Assembly (NCBI GenBank): GCA_963281255.1
Contig: OY725497.1
Location: forward strand, 2,961,968-3,025,967
Source: Aphrocallistes beatrix
Taxonomy: Eukaryota; Porifera; Hexactinellida; Sceptrulophora; Aphrocallistidae
Direction: 5' to 3'
DNA length: 64,000 nt
Positions 22,222-33,763 of this stretch are shown piece after piece (the first letter of the stretch is position 1; each line of letters starts with the position of its first letter). A program made the position numbers and the translations under genes. Below the pieces are notes generated by a model that was not told where the DNA came from, did no database searches, and saw nothing but the letters and a program-made list of their open reading frames with translations.

Positions 22222-25207
22222 AGACTTGAGGGATAGACTTGACTTAGTTTGAGGGACAGACTTGACTTAGTTTGAGGGACAGACTTGACTTAGTTTGAGG
22301 GATAGACTTGACTTAGTTTGAGGGATAGACTTGACTTAGTTTGAGGGATATACTTGACTTAGCTTGAGGGATAGACTTGACTTAGTTTGAGGGATAGACT
22401 TGACTTAGTTTGAGGGATAGACTTGACTTAGCATGAGGGATAGACTTGACTTAGTTTGAGGGATAGACTTGACTTAGCATGAGGGATAGACTTGACTTAG
22501 CTTGAGGGATAGACTTGACTTAGTTTGAGGGATAGACTTGACTTAGCATGAGGGACAGACTTGACTTAGCTTGAGGGATAGACTTGACTTAGTTTGAGGG
22601 ATAGACTTGACTTAGCTTGAGGGACAGACTTGACTTAGTTTGAGGGATAGACTTGACTTAGTTTGAGGGATAGACTTGACTTAGCTTGAGGGATAGACTT
22701 GACTTAGCTTGAGGGATAGACTTGACTTAGTTTGAGGGATAGACTTGACTTAGCATGAGGGACAGACTTGACTTAGCTTGAGGGATAGACTTGACTTAGT
22801 TTGAGGGATAGACTTGACTTAGCATGAGGGACAGACTTGACTTAGCTTGAGGGATAGACTTGACTTAGTTTGAGGGATAGACTTGACTTAGCATGAGGGA
22901 TAGACTTGACTTAGCTTGAGGGATAGACTTGACTTAGTTTGAGGGATAGACTTGACTTAGCATGAGGGACAGACTTGACTTAGCTTGAGGGATAGACTTG
23001 ACTTAGTTTGAGGGATAGACTTGACTTAGCATGAGGGATAGACTTGACTTAGCTTGAGGGATAGACTTGACTTAGTTTGAGGGATAGACTTGACTTAGCA
23101 TGAGGGACAGACTTGACTTAGTTTGAGGGATAGACTTGACTTAGTTTGAGGGATAGACTTGACTTAGTTTGAGGGATAGACTTGACTTAGTTTGAGGCAT
23201 AGATTGACTTAGCATGAGGGACAGACTTGACTTAGTTTGAGGGATAGACTTGACTTAGTTTGAGGGATAGACTTGACTTAGCATGAGGGACAGACTTGAC
23301 TTAGCTTGAGGGATAGACTTGACTTAGTTTGAGGGATAGACTTGACTTAGCTTGAGGGATAGACTTGACTTAGTTTGAGGGATAGACTTGATTTAGTTTG
23401 AGGGATAGACTTGACTTAGTTTGAGGGATAGACTTGACTTAGCTTGAGGGATAGACTTGACTTAGTTTGAGGGATAGACTTGACTTAGCTTGAGGGATAG
23501 ACTTGACTTAGTTTGAGGGGATAGACTTGACTTAGCTTGAGGGATAGACTTGACTTAGTTTGAGGGATAGACTTGACTTAGCTTGAGGGATAGACTTGAC
23601 TTAGTTTGAGGGATAGACTTGACTTAGTTTGAGGGATAGACTTGACTTAGCATGAGGGATAGACTTGACTTAGCTTGAGGGATAGACTTGACTTAGTTTG
23701 AGGGATAGACTTGACTTAACATGAGGGATAGACTTGACTTAGCTTGAGGGACAGACTTAACTTAGTTTGAGGGATAGACTTGACTTAGTTTGAGGGATAG
23801 ACTTGACTTAGCATGAGGGACAGACTTGACTTAGCTTGAGGGATAGACTTGACTTAGTTTGAGGGATAGACTTGACTTAGCATGAGGGACAGACTTGACT
23901 TAGTTTGAGGGATAGACTTGACTTAGCTTGAGGGATAGACTTGACTTAGTTTGAGGGATAGACTTGACTTAGCTTGAGGGATAGACTTGACTTAGTTTGA
24001 GGGATAGACTTGACTTAGCTTGAGGGATAGACTTGACTTAGTTTGAGGGATAGACTTGACTTAGCTTGAGGGATAGACTTGACTTAGTTTGAGGGATAGA
24101 CTTGACTTAGTTTGAGGGATAGACTTGACTTAGCTTGAGGGATAGACTTGACTTAGTTTGAGGGATAGACTTGACTTAGCTTGAGGGATAGACTTGACTT
24201 AGTTTGAGGGATAGACTTGACTTAGTTTGAGGGATAGACTTGACTTAGTTTGAGGGATAGACTTGACTTAGCATGAGGGACAGACTTGACTTAGTTTGAG
24301 GGATAGACTTGACTTAGTTTGAGGGATAGACTTGACTTAGCATGAGGGACAGACTTGACTTAGCTTGAGGGATAGACTTGACTTAGTTTGAGGGATAGAC
24401 TTGACTTAGCATGAGGGACAGACTTGACTTAGTTTGAGGGATAGACTTGACTTAGTTTGAGGGATAGACTTGACTTAGCTTGAGGGATAGACTTGACTTA
24501 GTTTGAGGGATAGACTTGACTTAGCTTGAGGGATAGACTTGACTTAGTTTGAGGGATAGACTTGACTTAGCTTGAGGGATAGACTTGACTTAGTTTGAGG
24601 GATAGACTTGACTTAGCTTGAGGGATAGACTTGACTTAGTTTGAGGGATAGACTTGACTTAGCTTGAGGGATAGACTTGACTTAGTTTGAGGGATAGACT
24701 TGACTTAGTTTGAGGGATAGACTTGACTTAGCATGAGGGACAGACTTAACTTAGTTTGAGGGATAGACTTGACTTAGTTTGAGGGATAGACTTGACTTAG
24801 CATGAGGGACAGACTTGACTTAGCTTGAGGGATAGACTTGACTTAGTTTGAGGGATAGACTTGACTTAGCATGAGGGACAGACTTGACTTAGTTTGAGGG
24901 ATAGACTTGACTTAGCTTGAGGGATAGACTTGACTTAGTTTGAGGGATAGACTTGACTTAGCTTGAGGGATAGACTTGACTTAGTTTGAGGGATAGACTT
25001 GACTTAGCTTGAGGGATAGACTTGACTTAGTTTGAGGGATAGACTTGACTTAGCTTGAGGGATAGACTTGACTTAGTTTGAGGGATAGACTTGACTTAGC
25101 TTGAGGGATAGACTTGACTTAGTTTGAGGGATAGACTTGACTTAGTTTGAGGGATAGACTTGACTTAGTTTGAGGGATAGACTTGACTTAGCTTGAGGGA
25201 CAGACTG
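22222..25207. repeat. 23-bp satellite array with higher-order repeats
   Basis: About 130 tandem copies of a 23-bp unit containing GAGGGATAGACTTGACTTAG followed by TTT, CTT or CAT. The variable triplet and a T/C change (GGATAG or GGACAG) mark monomer types. At 22.4-23.1 kb they cycle CAT, CTT, TTT (69 bp). At 23.9-24.2 and 24.5-25.1 kb they alternate CTT and TTT (46 bp). A longer block repeats with a 460-bp offset (20 monomers), for example 24,271 against 24,731. Rare phase breaks occur near 23,195 (one base short) and 23,515 (one extra base). There is no coding frame. Confidence 0.97.
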
Positions 25208-25329
25208 CTATGATTTAGCCTATTTTAGGAAATAAAACACAAATCGGTAACTAATTTAAAATTTTAGTCTTTAGCGGATTTATTTATCTTTACTATTAAA
25301 ACTCGATTAATGTATATTTATTTATTATA

Positions 25330-25890
25330 TCCTTACTATTAAAACTCGATTATTGTGTATGTGTATATATATATATATATATATACACGTATATCTGTAA
25401 CGAATTGATTGAAGAAACTGCCGGTCATAGAAAGCTGATTTTTGGCATGTGGGAGTCTTTTGGCTATGGCTCCAGTAAGTTCTGAGTTCAGAGCAAAATG
25501 TCGACTCATCATGGAATTATGACGTCATTGTCACATTTTTAAAAGTTAAGTAACACAGTTATTCGGGCATAACTCAGCCATTATAGGAGATAGAAGGCTG
25601 AAATTTTAATAGAATCTGTATACTAACATGTCTCACATATGATGTAACTATCATCAAAAAATGATGACTCATCACTTTGTTATGACGTCATCATTACGCA
25701 TCAAAAATTTTTAAATTCAAAAATTTGGTGATTTTTCGAGTGATATCGATTAGCACAGTAGGAAAGACATATTTAGAGATGTTATCTCCCTTATAATTAA
25801 CCAATGTGACTCCAGGCGACCGAAGGGAGCCTCCGGCGGACACAAAGTGTCCGCCAGCCGCGCAGCGCAAGCAAGCGCGAAGCGCCCTTG
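25330..25890 (+). mobile_element. Helitron-like non-autonomous element (copy C)
   Basis: It starts A|TCCTTACTATTAAAACTCG and ends CTTG|T, with the AT microsatellite and the GGCGGACAC hairpin. TGACGTCA lies at 25,520-25,527 and 25,683-25,690, and TGACTCA at 25,665-25,671. A solo 5' end lies just upstream near 25,297. Confidence 0.85.
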
Positions 25891-25899
25891 TTTATTTAT

Positions 25900-26432
25900 T
25901 AACTCGATTATTGTTTGTGTATATATGTATATATATATATATATATATCTGTAACGAATTGATTGAAGAAACTGTCAGGCACAGAAAGCTGATTTTTGGC
26001 ATGTGGGAGTCTTTTGGCTATGGCTCCAGTAAGTTCTGAGCTCAGAGCAAAATGCCGACTCATCATGGAATTATGACGTCATTGTCACATTTTTAAAAGT
26101 TAAGCAACACAGTTATTCGGGCATTACTCAGCCATTATAGGAGATAGAAGGCTGAAATTTTAATAGAATCTGTATACTAACACGTCTCACATATGATGCA
26201 ACTATCATCAAAAAATGATGACTCAGCACTTTGCTATGACGTCATCATTTTTAAAAAAATTGACAAATTTGGTGTTTTTTCGAGTGATATCGATTTTAAA
26301 ACTAAGATGGACATATTTAGAGATGATATCTCCCTTATAATTAACCAATGTCACCCCAGGCGACCGAAGGGAGCCTCCGGCGGACACGAAGTGTCCGCCA
26401 GCCGCGCAGCGCAAGCAAGCGAAGCGCGCTTG
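25900..26432 (+). mobile_element. Helitron-like element (copy D), 5'-clipped
   Basis: It sits head-to-tail with copy C and lacks only the first dozen bases, beginning AACTCGATTATTG. It ends GCGCGCTTG|T. It keeps the microsatellite, both hairpins and two CRE-like sites. Confidence 0.85.
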
Positions 26433-27079
26433 TTTATAGTAAATTGCGTGTAGACGTCTGGCAACCCTACGTGTAGAACTACCCCAAACTTATATGGCTT
26501 CCCTGTTAAAAATAGCTTAAACCGGAAGTGACTCAACACATTCCTGGGGCAACTTATTAAAGAGGTTAATTTTAATGGTATGAGGCATTGTTAGCTTAAA
26601 AGTACCTCCCATTCCCTACCTATAGAGGTACATTTCTATGTAAAATTACAAACATTGTCTCGGACACCTCCATTTCTACAGCCCCCGCTTACAGAGGTTG
26701 TACTGTATACTGTATTTGATACTTACAATGGGAGTTTCAATCAGTATACACATCAATATCACTTCCAAAAGTTAAATAATATATTGTATTAGTATTATAT
26801 TTTCTATTGGACATTTCAGTGTTGCTGACAGAATTCAAAAAATATAATCTGCACTTGGTATATGTAATGGAATTATTAAGATAATGTATTGATGTTTTAT
26901 TTCCAATAAATATTGGTACGTACTATTAACCGGTTAACAGCTTAAAGGCAAAGAAACGTGTGCAATTCATTGATGTGAAACCGCATTAACCACTTCGACA
27001 GTTAGTAGTAGTTATTCAAGTGCTATCTTGTTGTTCCTTTCTTAGCATTGAACTAATCATCATCGATCTATATTTCCTA
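26433..27079. other. gene-free spacer
   Basis: It holds a short repeat (CCCCAAACTTATATGGCTTC at about 26,475) that recurs inside the MITE at 63.6 kb. No exon is visible. Confidence 0.5.
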
Positions 27080-27571
27080 CAAGCGCGCTTCGCTTGCTTG
27101 CGCTGCGCGGCTGGCGGACACTTTGTGTCCGCCGGAGGCTCCCTTCGGTCGCCTAGAGTCACATTGGTTAAATTTAGGGGAGATAGGATCTCTAAATATG
27201 TCTGTCCTACTGTGATAATCGATATCACTCGAAAAATCACCAAATTTGTCAATTTTAAAATTTTTGATGCGTAATGATGACGTTATAACAGAGTGATGAG
27301 TCATCATATTTGAATGAGAGTTGTACCATATGTGAAATATGTTAGAATACAGATTCTATTAAAATTTCAGCCTTCTATCTCCTATAATGGCTGAGTTATG
27401 CTCGAATAACTGTATTGCTTAACTTTTTAAAATGTGACAATGACGTCATAATTCCATGATGAGTCGACATTTTGCTCTGAGCTCAGAACTTACTGGAGCC
27501 ATAGCCAAAAGACTCCCACATGCCAAAAATTAGCTTTCTATGACCGGCAGTTTCTTCAATCAATTCGTTAC

Positions 27572-27617
<46 letters not shown>

Positions 27618-27640
27618 TAATCGAGTTTTAATAGTAAGGA
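27080..27640 (-). mobile_element. Helitron-like non-autonomous element (copy E)
   Basis: Full-length minus-strand copy: the complement starts A|TCCTTACTATTAAAACTCG and ends GCGCGCTTG|T. The AT microsatellite near 27,575-27,610 is the longest in the window. Confidence 0.85.
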
Positions 27641-28337
27641 TAAGCACCTTGATCACTACAAAAATTACTTGTACTAAGTACTTCATATTTTCCCTGTACT
27701 TGCACATTAAAATGTGTGGGTATTTCCTTGAATTTTACAAAAGTACTTGAACCCGACCCTGACAGACTGATGGTGCCTCTTCATTAAAACACCACCCAGG
27801 ATCTAAAATCCAAAAATGTAAAAATATCGTGAAAAATCGGGACGATTAACAATACATATATGGATATGAGAAAATGGCATCAAAAAGTGCATAACTTAAA
27901 GTCTCCTTTTTATAGAGAACTGTTTATTGAGAATGTCATAAAAATCACTCTGAATCCCGAACAATGATTTGTTTAAGTAAATAGTATTTTTATTCAAACA
28001 ATCTTACAGCAAATATGATAACACGAAAATAATTAAATATGCATACTTGTTGTACGTTAACTTTTTGATAGATTTTTCATAAAGAATAAGAAGAATATAA
28101 ATTGAATAAGATAAAGATACAAAAGTAAGATTTGACAAATAATTTTTTAAATCAGACCAACCCTGAGGGAAAATATACTGTCGTAATGTGTGTCAAGAAA
28201 TAATTATTTTTCAGTCCTTTTTAAAAGCATACTTTTATCACGAGTATAAAGGAAGGTATGTCAGTCAGTGGCACTCTCCAAATTTGAGGAATGCGTTTGA
28301 TGGCTTAACAAAGTATATATAGAATTAAAAAATCCTC
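27641..28337. other. gene-free spacer
   Basis: AT-rich. The right part should contain the 3' untranslated region of the RRM-MLLE gene. I see no perfect poly(A) signal. Confidence 0.4.
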
Positions 28338-30680
28338 TCAGACTTTAGATTTCCTAACTGGGGGAGGAGATTCGAGCTTCATTATTTTGATGTGTGCCTT
28401 CTCTACTTCATGTTCCATGAGAACCGTAGAGGTAGCTAGGAGCTGTAGCTGCTCTACGCTACACTTTTCTAAGATCAATTTCACAATAAGGTTGACTTCG
28501 TTAGCATATAGCTTCCTGGCCGTTTCATATATTTGATCTGTGACGTCAAATGTGTTTGCTTGCAATTCATCTAACTTTTGTCTAACTCCTTCAACTGGAT
28601 TCTCCGTCTCGCACACTCCAGGTATTGTACTAATTGTATCATCTAATGTTCTACTCCGCTCTTTGAAAGTTAGAAACGATGAAGAGGTACCGTTTGAATT
28701 TTCTGTACATTCTTTCCCTAAAACCTCCAAATTAACCTCTGGACTAATCCCCCCAAATTGGTTGCAATTATAATTACGATCTGGCTTAAAATAAATATTT
28801 TGTGTCTTTTTATTTTGTACATTAACGATAAGTCGACGTTCCTCGCCATTCATTGTATTGATCATCCTTGTAGGCTCTTTAGTCATAGGTTCCTGTGAAC
28901 ACTGGCTATCTGTATTCGAGGGATGTGTTAGAAGAGGTGCGATGGGTTAGACCCAGAAACAATTTTAAGTTCACGATCCTGTTTCTCTTTTGAAGGAGAA
29001 TTACGCATTTGATACAATTCTATTACTTGCTTAGCTTCTTCTATTTTGTCATCAAGCTGCTCGGGACTCTCTAATAGTAACAATAATTCAATGATCGGTA
29101 TCTCCAATAGCATTCCTGTTATTTTTCCAGCTCGCTCTGGATATTTCGCATGAACATTCACATATATTGATTCCCCAATTAGTTGTTTCTGTTGCGAAGG
29201 ATGAGTTGCAGCTGTTCTCAGGTAGGAAGTGAGAAATTTTCGTTCCTCGCCATTCATTTTATTGATCATCCTTGTAGGCTCTTTAGTCATAGGTTCCTGT
29301 AAACACTGGCTATCTGTATTTGAGGGATGTGTTAGAAGAGGTGCGATGGTAGACCCAGAAACAATTTTAAGTTCACGATCCTGTTTCTCTTTTGAAGGAG
29401 AATTACGCATTTGATACAATTCTATTACTTGCTTAGCTTCTTCTATTTTGTCATCAAGCTGCTCGGGACTCTCTAATAGTAACAATAATTCAATGATCGG
29501 TATCTCCAATAGCATTCCTGTTATTTTTCCAGCTCGCTCTGGATATTTCGCATGAACATTCACATATATTGATTCCCCAATTAGTTGTTTCTGTTGCGAA
29601 GGATGAGCTGTAGCTGTACTCAGGTAGGAAGGAGGGAATTTTGGAAATAATTTTTCACCTATTATTTGCTTTTGTTGTTTGGAATCATGATTAGAAAAGA
29701 TGGATTTTTCTTCATCAGTTAGAAGTGAACTATTTGACTTCGAATTATCCATAATTTGAGGATTTGGTACAGACGAATTAACCCCAACTTCTAGCCTATG
29801 ATTCTCTTGGACATTCAGAATGTTACCAGAAGGCAGGATGTACTTGAGATGAAGACATTCTTTTGCTTTGAATGCAGACTCTGCTTGTAAGAAACTAACA
29901 TACCCAAAGCCACGACTCTTGCCTTTCTTTCCAGTTATTATCTAAATAATATGATACATGTCTTCAAGCTCTTGGAAGCAAAATAAATTGGGGGCTGTTC
30001 AGTCCAATAATAGAAAGAAAGGAGAGCTGAGTTACCCCACTGCCCCGCTGTCTTGCATTATTTCTTCGAACAGCAATATTTTGCTCCACTAAGTTCAGAC
30101 CTCAGACGAAAATGTCGACTCATCATGGAATTATGACGTCATTATAACCGTTTTTATAAATAGAAATTTCAGTTTTTCGACTATAACTCAGCCATTTTAG
30201 GCGATAGAAGGCTGAAATTTTAATAGAATGTGTATATTAATATATCTCACATATGATACAACTCTCACCAAAAATGATGACTCATCACTCTGTTATGACG
30301 TCATCATTACGCATCAACAATTTAAAAATTGACAAATTTGATTATTTTTTCGAGTGATATCGATTTTAACAGTAAGACATACTTATTTAGAGATGTCATC
30401 CCACTTATTATTAATCAATGTGAGCCCAGGCGCCTCCGGCGGACACAAAGTGTCTGCCAGCCGCGCAGCTCAAGCAAGCGAAGCGCGCTTGTAATTAATA
30501 ATTTAAAACTTTAAATAAATATAATCCAGATTTACTAACCTTAATGTTTTCTATCTCTCCAAATTGTCGGAATACATTGAACATGTCCAACTCACTCCAT
30601 TCGAGTCCGAATCCTTTCACGTACAAACTTTCGTGTCCCGTTTGTTCTTTAGGACGACTTGTCTTTTTCTTTGAGGACAT
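28338..30680 (-). CDS. poly(A)-binding-protein-related gene: one RRM plus duplicated MLLE domains, frameshifted
   Basis: Exon 1 is 30,540-30,680 (47 codons, donor AAG|GTTAGT) and exon 2 is 28,338-29,941 (acceptor TTATTTAG), joined in phase 0. Together they give one RRM with RNP2 LYVKGF (residues 19-24) and RNP1 RGFGYVSF (about 57-64), like the later RRMs of cytoplasmic PABP. Then come two nearly identical MLLE (PABC) domains at about residues 163-222 and 297-356, each with GKITGMLLE, the motif that binds PAM2 peptides. A partial MLLE start precedes them. A degenerate MLLE-like segment (VEQLQLLATSTVLMEHEVEK) lies near the end. The second repeat has two extra bases near 28,943-28,948 that create a stop a few codons on, yet the next frame stays open for 182 further codons. 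This could be a recent lesion, a sequencing error or a recoding site. Intron 1 contains a Helitron-like copy. Canonical PABP has four RRMs and one MLLE, so this is a derived paralog. Confidence 0.75.
28855..29640. repeat. tandem duplication inside the RRM-MLLE exon, about 402-404 bp period
   Basis: The block at about 28,855-29,240 recurs at about 29,257-29,640 with very few differences. The offset is 402 bp (134 codons) right of 28,950 and 404 bp left of it, because the left copy has two extra bases. Confidence 0.9.
30080..30491 (+). mobile_element. Helitron-like element (copy F), 5'-truncated, in an intron
   Basis: It lacks the 5' end and microsatellite but keeps two TGACGTCA sites (near 30,136 and 30,297) and the 3' end GCGCGCTTG|T. 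It lies in intron 1 of the RRM-MLLE gene, antisense to it, about 50 bases from the exon 1 donor. Confidence 0.8.
30540..30680 (-). CDS. exon 1 of the RRM-MLLE gene
   Basis: It encodes a Lys-rich start and the first half of the RRM (beta1 LYVKGF, helix 1 and beta2 GEIENIK). The donor is GTTAGT at 30,534-30,539. The next exon continues the RRM without a gap, which supports the join. Confidence 0.75.
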
Positions 30681-30811
30681 TCCACAAACTCTCCTAAATC
30701 TAGGTTAGGGAAAAGGCAGTCACTCACAAAATACTCCGAAATGCTAAACTCAAATATGGGTCACTTCAGCTTGAAGCTATGGGGCTAAAAGGGCTTAAGC
30801 AGGAAGAGGAG

Positions 30812-30872
30812 ATAACCCTTTTAGCCCCCGCAGGGTGACTCTACGGACACGAAGTTTCCGCAAACCGCGCTT
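30812..30872 (+). repeat. Helitron-like 3' end remnant
   Basis: A diverged GC-rich end (GACACGAAGTTTCCGC, then CCGCGCTTG|T) lies about 130 bases upstream of the RRM-MLLE start codon. Confidence 0.5.
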
Positions 30873-31101
30873 GTGTATATTGATTTGTGATGCTTAGATT
30901 CAAGAAATCTGATTGAATTATGACAGCTTTATTCTTCATGTACAAATCCCACATAAATACCAGCTGCAGATTTATCTGCATTCTTAAGTGTGAAGTAGAT
31001 TAATCATCATTTTTGAGAGGTTATTTTGCATTAATATGGCCATGTTATAACGAGTGTTTATAAAAATTCGAACTCACATATCAAATATAAGTTTAATTAC
31101 A

Positions 31102-31530
31102 CAAGCGCACTTCGCTTGCTTGCGCTGTACAGCTGGCGGACACTTTGTGTCCGCCAGAGGCATCCTTTGGGCGCCTAGGCTCACATTGATTGATTATGAT
31201 GATATCTCTAAATACTGTCTTACTGTAATCGATATCACTCTAAAAATCACAAAATTTTGATGCGTAATGATGACGTCATAACAGAGTGATGAGCCATAAC
31301 TTTTTAATGATAGTTGTTGAGTTATAGTAGAAAAACTGAAATTTCTAATAATAAAAAAGGTGACAATGACGTCATAATTCCATGATGAGTCGACGTTTTC
31401 GTCTGAGGTCAGAACTTAGTGGAGTCATAGCCAAAAAACTCCAATATGGCAAAAATCAGCTTTCTGTGCCTGGCAGTTTCTTCGAATAATTCGTTACTAC
31501 ACACATTAATCTAATTTTAATAGCAAGGTT
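31102..31530 (-). mobile_element. Helitron-like element (copy G)
   Basis: Minus-strand copy with a degraded 5' end (the complement reads A|ACCTTGCTATTAAAATTAG). The GGCGGACAC hairpin and CRE-like sites are kept (near 31,270 and 31,365). Confidence 0.75.
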
Positions 31531-32036
31531 TCCTTCTTATTCATGAGATGTTAATCTTCAAAACAGGAATTTCCAGGGATTCCAGAACTGCCAAAAAAGG
31601 TTGTACGGATTTTTTGCCGAAAGTTTACTTGCTACTTTATTTTTTCTATATAATGGTTAGTTTTAGTTTACTTACTACTTTTCTTTTACTTGCTACCTAT
31701 TTTTTGACCGGCATTCGGTTGGGGGTGGGGTGACAATTATTGATCGTATAGTATAAGAAATGAGTGTGCATCGAGGGATATGTAGAAATATTTGAGTAAA
31801 TTCAGTAATTCAGAATTATAAACTTCCCATTGTTAATTATGTCCAGGTTCTTAAAGCATCTACTTGTAGGAAATTTACTTGCTACTTTTTTCCCCCTTTC
31901 GTAAAATTCACATACTACTACCTTTTTTTCCAAAAAATATAAAAAAGTAGCAATTAATCTCTGGGAAATTGATGATGATGATAACACATTCAAATTTATA
32001 ATCTCAAATAATTCGACGGGACAATGTCCGAATACC
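31531..32036. other. gene-free spacer
   Basis: Contains several copies of an ACTTGCTACTTTT motif in both orientations (31,628, 31,670 and 31,870). No exon is visible. Confidence 0.4.
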
Positions 32037-32203
32037 ACGGTTGCCGTGGGAGTGGAATTTACCCATTCCCATAGGAATCCTGTGGAAATCCCATAGGAAT
32101 CCTCACAGGGGAAAAGAATTCTCCCATTCCCATCTCATGGGAATGGGCATCCTCATGGAAATGGGCATCCTCATGGATATTCCCATACCCACGGCAACTC
32201 TGC
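32037..32203. repeat. short MITE built of CATTCCCAT repeats
   Basis: Ends GTTGCCGTGGG and CCCACGGCAAC are inverted. The interior repeats CCCATTCCCAT and GGGAATGGGCATCCTCATGG several times. Confidence 0.6.
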
Positions 32204-32513
32204 CGATTACAATCATAATGATTTAGCACATACATTCACTAAACTCGGTTAGTACTACGTACTCAGCTTAATACGTATACTCGGTTAATTCATACTTTTC
32301 TCTATTCGCGGATCATTTATTTTCCCATCTAATACATTATTTAATACCTATTTAATACAGTAAATTAGAGTGTCCCCCCATTCCACATTTATAGTAGATT
32401 TCTATGTAAAATAACAAACATTGTCTCGAGCATCCCACATAATATTACGTGCTTAGATTCTTAAAATTTCGAATAACGCACTTCAAAAACTATAAACTGC
32501 ATAAAATGTACTA

Positions 32514-32701
32514 CAGTCGACTCCGCTTAATAGGGTCACTGTTTAATCGGGTCAACCGCTTAATCGGGTCACTTTACGTAGGACCGGAATAGCTCTCACA
32601 CATAGAAGCCAATACAAAATATTTTCGGTTAATAGGGTTCTCCGCTTAATCGGGCCAAAATGTCCTCTGACCGATGTGACCCTATTAAGCGGAGTCGACT
32701 G
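32514..32701. mobile_element. pogo/Tigger-like MITE
   Basis: The ends are inverted: CAGTCGACTCCGCTTAATAG and its complement. The element is flanked by TA on both sides, the pogo/mariner target. The CCGCTTAATCGGG core repeats inside. It has no coding frame. Confidence 0.85.
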
Positions 32702-32958
32702 TATTTTTATTCAATACACTTTGTAATAATCTTGTGAGAAGATTGTTTTCAATACAGTAGAACTTAGATAAAAGATACGTACGAATCGAAGTACGTCTTA
32801 ATCGAATCTTACAAAATCTAGAAATTATAGTAGTTTACCTCTGCCTTGCTAAAACAGGCGTACCTGTCGCGATACCAAGTGAGTATGGCTTCGGATAAAG
32901 CTTGAATTTTGAAATTATCCACAATCTGAAACGAGTTTGACTGCCTTGATATACATAA

Positions 32959-33311
32959 CAAGCGCGATTCGCTTGCTTGCGCTGCGCGGCTTGCGGACAC
33001 TTTGTGTCCGCCGGAGGTACCCTATGGGCACCTAGGGTCACATTGATTAATTATAAGGGAGATAACATCTCTAAATACGTCTGTCCTCCTGTTGTGATCG
33101 ATATCGCACTTTTTTAAAAATTTTGATGCGTAATGATGACGTCATAACAGAGTGATAAGTCATCATATTTATGATAGTTGCATCATATGTGAGGTATATT
33201 AATATACACATTCTATTAAAATTTCAGCCTTCTATCTCCTATAATGGCTGAGTTATACCCGAATAACTGTGTTGCTTAACTTTTAAAAATGTGACAATGA
33301 CGTCATAATTC
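32959..33311 (-). mobile_element. Helitron-like element (copy H), truncated
   Basis: The 3' half (CAAGCGCG end, hairpin, two CRE-like sites) is present. The 5' part is replaced by the MITE that follows at 33,312. Confidence 0.75.
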
Positions 33312-33737
33312 CTCTGTATAACGGTCACCTGTCTATAGCGGTCACCATTGAACAGTCCCGTCCGAAATTCCATAATATTGACCCTGTGTATAGCGATCAC
33401 CTGCTCAACGCGGCCAGCGGCCAGCGGCCACCCATTTGCAGTCCCTTACTAACCCAAAAACTGTGTATAACGGCCACTATCGTCTATAAAGGTCACTACC
33501 TGTCTATAATGGCCATCACTTTTTCCACCTTTTTATGTGTTTATGACAAGACCTGTTACGAACGATAAACAGTTTCATTATATTACTTCAAGTAATAGAT
33601 TTCTAAAAACTTGATATTCATTTCACTACGTTGATACCTTTTGAGGATTAAGACAACACCTGTATATAACGGCCACCTGTGTATAACGGCCAATTTTGTC
33701 CAGTCCCTTGGGTGGCCGTTATATACAGGTTCCACTG
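33312..33737. mobile_element. pogo-like MITE with ATAACGGCCACC repeats
   Basis: The right end is GGTTCCACTG followed by TA. Inside, TATAACGGCCAC and TATAGCGGTCAC recur in both orientations. It is closely related to 58,888-59,312. Its left terminus has been lost. Confidence 0.75.
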
Positions 33738-33763
33738 TATATATATATATATATATATATATA

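Noticed and set aside
22222..25207. Possible CRISPR array
   Set aside because: The 23-bp units are contiguous, with no unique spacers, and the genome is eukaryotic. It is a satellite.
25806..26453. Short frames containing repeats of basic and Pro/Ala-rich text
   Set aside because: The same peptide recurs at every Helitron-like copy because it is the GC-rich 3' hairpin translated. It has no start or coding support of its own.
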